A DNA stretch of 64,000 nt from Alistipes shahii WAL 8301 (lineage in GTDB: Bacteria > Bacteroidota > Bacteroidia > Bacteroidales > Rikenellaceae), in contig NZ_CP102253.1 of assembly GCF_025145845.1 (NCBI RefSeq), positions 3,224,001-3,288,000 of the forward strand, read 5' to 3'. How positions within the stretch are numbered: the stretch's first letter is position 1; every line of letters starts with the position of its first letter. The position numbers were made by a program, and so were the translations under genes. Of this stretch, positions 33,261 through 40,504 are shown one piece after another. The notes beneath the pieces were generated by a model. That model was given only the letters and a program-made list of their open reading frames with translations, ran no database searches and was not told the DNA's origin.

Positions 33261-33836
33261 ATGAAAAAATGGATTTGGATCGGCGTAGTCGCCGTGGTGG
33301 CGATCTTCTTTTATGCGACCTATAACGGTTTTGTGAACAGGGAGGAGGGGCTTAAAAGCGCCTGGTCCAACGTCGAGACGCAGTACCAGCGGCGTGCGGA
33401 CCTGATTCCCAACCTGGTCAACACCGTGAAGGGCTACGCGGCCCACGAGACGCAGACCTTGAACGAGGTTACCGAGGCGCGCGCCCGGGCCACGTCGATC
33501 AACCTTTCGGCCGACGACCTGACGCCCGAGCGGCTCGCACAGTTCCAGCGGGCGCAGGCCGAGGTGCGCTCCGCGCTGGGCCGCCTGATCGCCGTGTCGG
33601 AGAGCTATCCCGACCTGAAGGCCAACCAGAATTTCCTCGAATTGCAGGCCCAGCTCGAAGGGACCGAGAACCGCATTGCCGTCGCCCGCAAGGACTTCAA
33701 CGCCGCGGCGCAGCAGTACAACGTTTCGGTGCGCCGCTTCCCGGCCAACCTCGTCGCGCGGATGTTCGGCTTCGGCCAGAAGCCCTATTTCGAGTCGGCC
33801 GAAGGGGCCGCGGCCGCTCCGCAGGTCACCTTCTAA
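33261..33836 (+). CDS. lemA: LemA family protein
   Basis: A 191-residue protein with an N-terminal membrane helix (WIWIGVVAVVAIFFYATYNGFV) and a long helical domain typical of LemA: VNREEGLKSAWSNVETQYQRRADLIPNLVNTVKGYAAHE, then NQNFLELQAQLEGTENRIAVARKDFNAA and the ending FPANLVARMFGFGQKPYFE. Family function is unknown; it co-occurs with TPM proteins. Its stop codon is directly followed by the ATG of the next gene (TAAATG), so the two are surely co-transcribed. Confidence 0.95.
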   Translation: MKKWIWIGVVAVVAIFFYATYNGFVNREEGLKSAWSNVETQYQRRADLIPNLVNTVKGYAAHETQTLNEVTEARARATSINLSADDLTPERLAQFQRAQAEVRSALGRLIAVSESYPDLKANQNFLELQAQLEGTENRIAVARKDFNAAAQQYNVSVRRFPANLVARMFGFGQKPYFESAEGAAAAPQVTF

Positions 33837-34826
33837 ATGATCTCGGAACGTTCCCGCGGTTATGTGCTGGGAGCCATAGCCGCGGCCAGCTACGGACTGA
33901 ATCCGCTCTTTGCGCTGCCGCTTTACGGCGCGGGCCTGGGAGTGGATTCCGTGCTGTTCTACCGCTATGTGCTGGCTGTGGTGATGCTGGGTGCGCTGAT
34001 GCTGTTCCGGCGGCAGTCGTTTGCCCTGCGGCGGCGCGACGTCCTGCCGCTTGCGGCTATGGGCGTGCTCTTCTCCGTCTCGTCGCTGCTGCTTTTCGAG
34101 AGTTACAACCTCATGGACGCCGGCATCGCCTCGACGATCCTGTTCGTCTATCCGGTGATGGTCGCGGTCATCATGGCCGTGGGTTTCCGCGAGCGGGTCA
34201 CCGCCGCCACGGTCGTCTCGATCGCCCTGGCGTGCGGGGGCATCTCGCTGCTCTACAAAGGGGGCGACGGCGCGACGCTCAACCTCGCGGGCGTCGTGCT
34301 GGTCTTCCTTTCGGCGCTCTCCTATGCGGTCTGGATCGTCGCCGTCAACCGCTCGTCGCTCAAGGACCTTCCGACCGAGAAACTCACCTTCTACTGTCTG
34401 GTTTTCGGCTCGCTGGTCTATGTCGTTCGGCTGCGGGGCTGTGCCGATCTGCAACCCGTCCCTTCGTCCCTGATGTGGGTCAACGCCGTTGCGCTGGCGC
34501 TTTTCCCGACGATCGTTTCGCTGGTCGCGATGGCCGGGGCCATCCGCCGCATCGGCTCCACGCCCACGGCGATCCTCGGGGCGCTGGAACCCGTCACGGC
34601 GTTGTTTTTCGGCGTCGCGGTCTTCGGCGAGCGGTTCACGCTGCGCATCGGAACCGGCGTTTTGCTGATCCTCGTCGCCGTGACGCTCATCATCGCCGGC
34701 AAATCAATCCGCATCCCCACCTCCGTCACGCACCTGGCCCGGTGGATGGCCCGTCCGCGCCTGCCGCGCTGGGCCGTGCGCTGGGCGCGCCGCCTGCCGC
34801 TGCCGCGCATCCGCCGTACCCGCTGA
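33837..34826 (+). CDS. EamA/DMT family transporter (second copy in window)
   Basis: A 329-residue inner-membrane protein with ten hydrophobic helices in two EamA repeats (GAIAAASYGLNPLFALPLY, and GSTPTAILGALEPVTALFFGVAVFGE). The C-terminus carries an extra tail of about 35 residues rich in Arg and Trp (RWMARPRLPRWAVRWARRLP), longer than usual. The substrate is unknown. The gene begins at the base after the lemA stop. It is not closely similar to the EamA protein at 3959-4837. Confidence 0.9.
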   Translation: MISERSRGYVLGAIAAASYGLNPLFALPLYGAGLGVDSVLFYRYVLAVVMLGALMLFRRQSFALRRRDVLPLAAMGVLFSVSSLLLFESYNLMDAGIASTILFVYPVMVAVIMAVGFRERVTAATVVSIALACGGISLLYKGGDGATLNLAGVVLVFLSALSYAVWIVAVNRSSLKDLPTEKLTFYCLVFGSLVYVVRLRGCADLQPVPSSLMWVNAVALALFPTIVSLVAMAGAIRRIGSTPTAILGALEPVTALFFGVAVFGERFTLRIGTGVLLILVAVTLIIAGKSIRIPTSVTHLARWMARPRLPRWAVRWARRLPLPRIRRTR

Positions 34827-34841
34827 CGGATTTTGCAAAAA

Positions 34842-34885
34842 CACGCCGGCGCCGGAGGAATCGCCTCCGACGCCGGCGCGTTTGT
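34842..34885. terminator. Shared terminator between convergent genes
   Basis: CGCCGGCGCCGGAGG (34844-34858) pairs with CCTCCGACGCCGGCG (34864-34878) with one mismatch. A-rich on the left and T-containing on the right, it can serve the EamA gene and the convergent receptor gene. Confidence 0.8.
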
Positions 34886-34895
34886 CTTCGTACCG

Positions 34896-37256
34896 TTACA
34901 GCCGGCTCTTTTCGTCGGCCGATCCCGCCTCGACGGCTTTGCGCTTGAAGGCCTTCCCCGACTTGAAGTTGTAGGTCAGCCCAATTCGGAACGAGCGGTT
35001 GCTCCACGTCTGCCGGGCGTTCATCGTGCGGACGAATCCGTCGCCGTGCGCTCCGATCACCTGTCCCTGGTCCAGAAGGTTCTGCACCGAGAACGAGGCG
35101 GTGAACTGGTCGCCGAAGCGTTTCTTCACGCCGGCCTGCAACCGGTGGTCGGGTTCGACCCAGCAGTTGCCCAGGTCGATGCGGCTCTGATAGTTGTACG
35201 AGAGGTCGATGTAGAATTTAGCCGGCAGCGTGAAGGTCGTCGAGATGCTGCCGAATGCCCAGTTGTAGAAAGTTTCGGCGCCGTGCTGTTCGACGCGCTC
35301 ACCGTGGCGCATGTAGGTGAAGTTGGCGTTCAGTTGCCACCATTTCGCGGGCTGGAAAGGCAGATTGACCGAGACGTAATAGTTTTTGGTGCGGTCGTAG
35401 TTGACCCATGCCAGTTGCAGCAGGTCGGGATTCTCCGGGTCGGCCTGTATCGTCTGCTGAATCTCGCCGCTGACGAGCTGCACGCCGGCCGTGAGGGTGT
35501 ATTTGTGGGCGGCCACCAGCGTGAGGTTCACGTCCTGCTTGAACGCCGGGTCGAGCGACGGGTTTCCCGTCTGGTAGGTGTAGTCCGAAATCTGCATCCG
35601 CTGGGGGTTGAGGCACCAGAAGCGCGGCCGTTCGATGGTCCGGGCGTATTGGGCGATCAGCGACCATCCTTTCTCCTTCGAAAGGGCGAAGGAGACGTTG
35701 GCGTTTGGAAAGAGCGAGAAATAATCCTGTCCGACGCTTTTTCCCGTCGTGTGGGTGTATTCGCCGCGCAGACCAGCCACGAGGCCCCAGCGGCCGAGCT
35801 GCGCCGAGGCGACGGCGTAGGCCGCCGCGATGTTCTCCGTGTAGTCGATCGTGAAGCTCTGGTTGTCGTTGCGCGTCCATGCGTCGCCCTTGAGGTATTC
35901 GTAGAGCGCGTCGTTGTGCATGTCGTTGTAGGTGTATTTGGCTCCGGCCTTGAGCGTCCAGCGGGGCGAAAACCTCTTTTCGAGGGCCAGCGTCGCCGTG
36001 GCGATGTTGTAGACGCTCTCGGTGTTGTCGCGGTAGGTCGAATCCGCCGTTGCTCCCGGAGCCGTCATGCGGCTGAAGTTGTCGTTTCCGGAGTCGGTTT
36101 CGCGGCGCGTGTAGTCGGCAAGGAGTTTGAGCGTCGAGCCGAGCGTGTCGATCTTGCGGATGTAGTTGAACGTCGCCGAGTAGTTGTTGCGGATGTCGAG
36201 TTTGTCGAAATGGCTGTCCGTGCGTGTCACCGTGCCGGCGTTCCGGAAATCCGTGTAGGTGTCGTTCGGCTCCCCGTTCCGGTTGCGCCAGTACTCGAAC
36301 TCCGCGCCGACGCTGTTCCTGCCGTCGATCTCGACCACCGCGCCGGCGCTGGCCCCGAGGCTGCGGTTGCGGCCTTTCATCGACGAATGTGCGTTCAGCT
36401 CCTTGTCCGCGGCCTCGTAGCGCGTCTGCTCGCCGGTGGTCGTCTCGTCCTTTCCGAAAGATCCCCATGCCGAGGCGTAGAAGTCCACGCGGCCCGAATG
36501 CAGGTTGATGTTGGCCGACGGATTGTACCTGTGTACGATCTCTCCCTGCGTCGTGTTGAACGCCACCGAGCCGTTGACGCCGTTCTCGCGGCGTTTTTTG
36601 AGCGTGATGCGGATGATGCCTCCCGCCGAGTCGGCATCGTAGTCGGCGCCCGAGGTGGGCACGACCTCTATTTTCTGAATCTCCTCGGCCCGGAGCGACC
36701 GCAGGTAGGTCAGCAGCTGTTCCGGCTCCATGCGCAGTTCGCGGTCGTTGACGTAGACCTTCGAGCCGCTCTTGCCGTTGATTGATATTTTCTCCCCGTC
36801 GATCCATACGCCGGGGGCGCGTTCCAGCAGTTCGATGCCGTCCTTGCCGATGGCCGCCGGGGCGTTCGCCACGTCGACCACGAACCGGTCGGCCTCGCGG
36901 CGCACCAGCCGGGCCTTTACCTCCACGCTTTCGATGCCGGTCGCCGAGGTCCGCATCACGAAATCGCCCAGATGGTTCTCCTGCTCCACGCGCACCGGCT
37001 TTTTCACGGGGTCGAATCCGAGGTACTGAATCAGGAGCGTGTATTCGCCGGGAGCTGCTTTCAGCGCGAAACGTCCTTCGGCGTCGGTGGCCATGCCGGC
37101 CACCTGTTCGGTTCCTTTCAGCAGGACGACCGTTGCGTATTCGACGGCTTTTCCCTGTTCGTCCACCACGCGGCCCGTCGAGGGGCAGAGATGCGCCGCA
37201 AAGAGCCGGGTCGCGGCCGCTGCAAGCGTTACGATAAGGAGGATCAGTCTTTTCAT
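34896..37256 (-). CDS. TonB-dependent receptor-like outer-membrane beta-barrel protein
   Basis: A 786-residue outer-membrane protein: signal peptide (to about residue 20), a carboxypeptidase-regulatory-like beta-sandwich (residues 25-100, VVDEQGKAVEYATVVLLKG), a plug (AIGKDGIELLERAPGVWIDGEKISINGKSGSKVYVND) and a large C-terminal barrel of the OMP_b-brl_3 type. No SusD partner is adjacent, so a polysaccharide role is not implied; these single receptors are often linked to peptide or metal uptake. The C-terminus (FKSGKAFKRKAVEAGSADEKSRL) extends beyond the last strand, as in relatives. Regulated from an upstream promoter holding a palindrome. Confidence 0.92.
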   Translation of the reverse strand: MKRLILLIVTLAAAATRLFAAHLCPSTGRVVDEQGKAVEYATVVLLKGTEQVAGMATDAEGRFALKAAPGEYTLLIQYLGFDPVKKPVRVEQENHLGDFVMRTSATGIESVEVKARLVRREADRFVVDVANAPAAIGKDGIELLERAPGVWIDGEKISINGKSGSKVYVNDRELRMEPEQLLTYLRSLRAEEIQKIEVVPTSGADYDADSAGGIIRITLKKRRENGVNGSVAFNTTQGEIVHRYNPSANINLHSGRVDFYASAWGSFGKDETTTGEQTRYEAADKELNAHSSMKGRNRSLGASAGAVVEIDGRNSVGAEFEYWRNRNGEPNDTYTDFRNAGTVTRTDSHFDKLDIRNNYSATFNYIRKIDTLGSTLKLLADYTRRETDSGNDNFSRMTAPGATADSTYRDNTESVYNIATATLALEKRFSPRWTLKAGAKYTYNDMHNDALYEYLKGDAWTRNDNQSFTIDYTENIAAAYAVASAQLGRWGLVAGLRGEYTHTTGKSVGQDYFSLFPNANVSFALSKEKGWSLIAQYARTIERPRFWCLNPQRMQISDYTYQTGNPSLDPAFKQDVNLTLVAAHKYTLTAGVQLVSGEIQQTIQADPENPDLLQLAWVNYDRTKNYYVSVNLPFQPAKWWQLNANFTYMRHGERVEQHGAETFYNWAFGSISTTFTLPAKFYIDLSYNYQSRIDLGNCWVEPDHRLQAGVKKRFGDQFTASFSVQNLLDQGQVIGAHGDGFVRTMNARQTWSNRSFRIGLTYNFKSGKAFKRKAVEAGSADEKSRL

Positions 37257-37287
37257 AATATTCTGTTTTGCACTTTATTCGTCAGTG

Positions 37288-37320
37288 CAAAGATATGTAA
37301 TAATATTTATACTATGCAAG
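37288..37320 (-). promoter_or_regulatory. Promoter of the receptor gene
   Basis: On the minus strand CTTG (37317-37320), 21 bases, TATCTTTG (37288-37295). The -33 side is covered by the palindrome at 37310-37328. Confidence 0.6.
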
Positions 37321-37328
37321 ACATAGTA
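37310..37328. promoter_or_regulatory. Operator-like palindrome in the receptor promoter
   Basis: TACTATG-CAAGA-CATAGTA, a perfect 7-base inverted repeat with a 5-base centre overlapping the -33 element. A dimeric repressor bound here would block the receptor promoter. The regulator is not known; no regulator gene is adjacent. Confidence 0.55.
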
Positions 37329-37740
37329 CTGTAAATTTCAGAAAATTTTCGATACTTATGTATATGGAGGCCCGCGGTTCTTGCGGGGGTGTTTTCCGGG
37401 TGTAAAGATACCCCCCCCCGGCTGCGAACCAAATTTTTCCGTAACTTTTTTTCGCGGTCCCGCTTTTTCGCCTCCTGAAAACAGGTGCAGTGAATATTTT
37501 GTTGAAAATTCGCCGACTGGCGGGGTAGGAATCCCGGGAAATAATTCCTAAATTTGCAGATTGAATTAATATGGCTAATTGTCCCCGGACGTCTGATACG
37601 GGCTTTTTTCAACCGGATGCGCCCTTTGCCTGGTCCCTCCCGGAGGCTGGAATCCGGGGCGGGCCGGATTTGTGGCCGCGGCCCGCGGCCGCGGGTTCGG
37701 ACAGTCTGTTTTGCAAATGCTGTAATAGAACGATGATCGT

Positions 37741-38490
37741 ATGTTAAGTGCTTTATACTACCTTTTGCTGGTGCTTTTGTGCACGCTTTTTATGATTCTG
37801 TCGGCCCTTGCGCTGGTTGTCTGCTATCCCTTCGACCGGGGGCGCCGGACGGTGCATGAACTGTCGCGCATCCTGGTGCGGATTTTCTTCTTCCTGCCGC
37901 CCTTTTGGCGGCAGCGGGTCATCGGCCGCGAACTGATCGACCGGAAGAAGAGCTACGTCATCGTCATCAACCACAACACGGTGATCGACATCCCGGCGCT
38001 CTACTACATTCCGCTCAATTTCCGCTGGGTGTCGAAGCGCGAGGTCTTCAAAACGCCCTTCTTCGGCCAGTTCCTCCTGCTGCACGGCGACATCTGCATC
38101 GACCGCGGCCACGCCGCCGAGGCGTTGGAACAGCTGGTCCGCGACGGGAAAAAGTGGATTTCGCGCGGGGCTTCGGTGGCGATTTTTCCCGAGGGCACGC
38201 GCTCGAAGGACGGTGAGATCCACCGCTTCAAGGCCGGGGCCTTCACGCTGGCCAAGGAGGCCGGCGCGGAGATCCTTCCCGTGGTGCTGGACGGAACCAA
38301 GACGCTGATCAAAAAGAACCTGGCATTCAACTGGGGCAACCGGATCACCGTCCGCGTGCTGCCTCCCGTTCCGGCCGAACGGGTCGCCGTGCTGGAGACG
38401 CATGAACTGATGCAGGAGGTGCATGAACGGATGTGCACGGCGCTGGGAGAAGTGAGAAACGAAAAGTTAAAAGTGAAAGATCAAAAGTGA
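37741..38490 (+). CDS. plsC: 1-acyl-sn-glycerol-3-phosphate acyltransferase
   Basis: A 249-residue PlsC-type membrane enzyme that acylates lysophosphatidate to phosphatidate. The HX4D motif is H78-N-T-V-I-D83 in VINHNTVIDIPALYY, and the acceptor-binding motif is FPEGTRSKDGEI. One or two N-terminal membrane helices are visible (residues 5-30). The last dozen residues (EVRNEKLKVKDQK) are encoded by an AT-rich run resembling the spacer repeats, so the C-terminus may have been extended by stop loss. It stands upstream of parE, which has its own AT-rich leader. Confidence 0.92.
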   Translation: MLSALYYLLLVLLCTLFMILSALALVVCYPFDRGRRTVHELSRILVRIFFFLPPFWRQRVIGRELIDRKKSYVIVINHNTVIDIPALYYIPLNFRWVSKREVFKTPFFGQFLLLHGDICIDRGHAAEALEQLVRDGKKWISRGASVAIFPEGTRSKDGEIHRFKAGAFTLAKEAGAEILPVVLDGTKTLIKKNLAFNWGNRITVRVLPPVPAERVAVLETHELMQEVHERMCTALGEVRNEKLKVKDQK

Positions 38491-38589
38491 AATGTCGCAA
38501 ATAAAGGTTGGAACACGAAAAATTCAAAAAAAGTTGCGTTGAACTTCCCGCCGATTTTTTAATTTCTCACCTTTCACCTTAATTAAGTT

Positions 38590-40470
38590 ATGGCAGATTT
38601 ACTCAATAATACCAACTCGAACGCAAACAATTACGGCGACGACGCCATCGTGACCCTCTCGCCGAGGGAGCACATCCGCCTGCGCCCCGGCATGTACGTC
38701 GGCGTGGTGGGCGACGGTTCGCAGCCCGACGAGGCGCTCTACGTGCTGATCAAGGAGGTCGTGGACAACTCGATCGACGAATTCATCATGGGCGCGGGCC
38801 GGCAGATCGACATCACGCTGGCCGACAACGTCGTTACGGTGCGCGACTACGGCCGCGGCATCCCCCTCAAGTCGCTCGCGGCGGCCGTCGGGCAGATGAA
38901 CACGGGCGGCAAGTACGGAGGCGACGCCTTCAAGAAGACCGTGGGCCTGAACGGTGTGGGCGTCAAGGCCGTGAACATGCTTTCCGAAGAGTTTACGGCC
39001 CGTTCGGTCCGCGACGGTGAGGCCCGTACGGTGACCTTCGCCAAGGGTCTCGAAGTGAGCGACAGGTGGGAGAGCGGCGTCAACGAGAAGAACGGCACGT
39101 TCATTTCGTACCGCGTCGACAAGGAGATTTTCGGCGAATATGCCTACAACCTCGAATACGTCGAGCAGAAAATCCGCAATTACAGCTACCTGAACCTGGG
39201 TCTGACGCTCAATTTCAACGGCAAGAGCTACGTTTCGAAAAACGGTCTGCTGGACCTCGTGAACGACAACATGACCGAGGACCCGCTCTACCCGCCCATC
39301 CACCTCACGGGGGAGGACATCGAGGTGGTGATCACCCACGGCACGGGCTACGGCGAGAGCTACGACTCGTTCGTCAACGGCCAGCACACCACGCAGGGCG
39401 GCACGCACCAGACGGCCCTGCGCGCCGCCGTTGCCAAGACGGTCAAGGAGTTCTACCACAAGGACTACGACCCCTCGGACATCCGCACGTCGATCATCGC
39501 GGCCATTTCGATCAAGGTCACCGACCCGATCTTCGAGAACCAGATGAAGACCAAGTACGGTTCGAAGGAGGTCGAACCGGGGGTCTCGGTCAACAACTTC
39601 GTGGCCGACTTCCTCACCAAGCACCTCGACGACTACTTGCACAAGCACGCCGAGACGGCGCAGATTCTCCAGCGGAAGATCGTCGAGAACGAGAAGGAGC
39701 GCAAGGCGATCTCGGGCATCCAGAAGAAGGCCCGCGAGACGGCCAAGAAGGTGAGCCTGAACAACAAGAAACTGCGCGACTGCAAGATCCACCGCACGGA
39801 TCGCAACGAGCTGGCCGAACAGTCGATGATCTTCATCACGGAGGGCAACTCGGCGTCAGGCTCCATCACCAAGAGCCGCGACGTGCGTACGCAGGCGGTC
39901 TTCTCGCTGCGCGGCAAGCCGCTGAACTGCTACGGACTGACGAAGAAGGTGGTCTACGAGAACGAGGAGTTCAACCTCCTTCAGGCGGCGCTGAACATCG
40001 AGGAGGACATGGATAACCTGCGCTACAACAAGGTCGTCATCGCCACCGATGCCGATGTCGACGGCATGCACATCCGCCTCTTGATGATGACCTTCTTCCT
40101 GCAATTCTTCCCCGAGGTGATCCGCCAGGGGCATCTGTTCGTGCTGCAAACCCCGCTGTTCCGCGTGCGCAACAAGAAGGAGACGCTCTACTGCTATTCC
40201 GAGGAGGAGCGCCTGAAGGCCGTGGCCCGGTGCGGCGCGAACGCCGAGATCACGCGATTCAAGGGTCTGGGCGAGATTTCGCCCGACGAGTTCAAGGAGT
40301 TCATCGGCGAGAACATGCGCCTGGACAAGGTCCGCATCACCAAGGACGACCCGATCCACGACCTGCTGGAGTTTTATATGGGCAAGAATACGTATGAGCG
40401 TCAGGGCTTCATCATCGACAACCTGCGCATCGAGGAGGACATCGTCGAGCAGGACCTTGCGATTAATTAA
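38590..40470 (+). CDS. parE: DNA topoisomerase IV subunit B
   Basis: A 626-residue ATPase subunit of a type IIA topoisomerase. GHKL motifs are DNSIDEF, VRDYGRGIPLK and GLNGVGVKAVNML; the transducer and TOPRIM domain follow with EGNSASGS and the metal motif DADVDGMHI. It ends IVEQDLAIN, the last codons touching a micro-repeat. Pairing with the adjacent 954-residue A subunit and the separate gyrA at 51488 identifies this as the Topo IV-like pair. The complex unlinks daughter chromosomes. Confidence 0.95.
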   Translation: MADLLNNTNSNANNYGDDAIVTLSPREHIRLRPGMYVGVVGDGSQPDEALYVLIKEVVDNSIDEFIMGAGRQIDITLADNVVTVRDYGRGIPLKSLAAAVGQMNTGGKYGGDAFKKTVGLNGVGVKAVNMLSEEFTARSVRDGEARTVTFAKGLEVSDRWESGVNEKNGTFISYRVDKEIFGEYAYNLEYVEQKIRNYSYLNLGLTLNFNGKSYVSKNGLLDLVNDNMTEDPLYPPIHLTGEDIEVVITHGTGYGESYDSFVNGQHTTQGGTHQTALRAAVAKTVKEFYHKDYDPSDIRTSIIAAISIKVTDPIFENQMKTKYGSKEVEPGVSVNNFVADFLTKHLDDYLHKHAETAQILQRKIVENEKERKAISGIQKKARETAKKVSLNNKKLRDCKIHRTDRNELAEQSMIFITEGNSASGSITKSRDVRTQAVFSLRGKPLNCYGLTKKVVYENEEFNLLQAALNIEEDMDNLRYNKVVIATDADVDGMHIRLLMMTFFLQFFPEVIRQGHLFVLQTPLFRVRNKKETLYCYSEEERLKAVARCGANAEITRFKGLGEISPDEFKEFIGENMRLDKVRITKDDPIHDLLEFYMGKNTYERQGFIIDNLRIEEDIVEQDLAIN

Positions 40471-40496
40471 AAATTAAGAATTAAAAATTAAAAATT
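40462..40496. repeat. AT-rich micro-repeat between parE and parC
   Basis: ATTAATTAAAAATTAAGAATT type run that starts in the last codons of parE and reaches almost to parC. Confidence 0.6.
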
Positions 40497-40504
40497 CCGA
40501 TTTC

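Larger units (their letters stand above)
37257..37740. other. Gene-free region between the receptor gene and plsC
   Basis: About 480 bases. The left end holds the receptor promoter and palindrome. The middle is AT/GC mixed with homopolymer runs (nine C at about 37411, seven T). TAAATTTG at 37549-37556 is a -7 match without a -33 partner, and could start a long leader for plsC. GC palindromes lie around 37675-37695. A 60-codon frame at 37554-37736 has no recognisable feature. Confidence 0.6.

Noticed and set aside
37554..37736. 60-codon frame upstream of plsC
   Set aside because: Basic, low-complexity peptide with no promoter at the right place and no recognisable domain.
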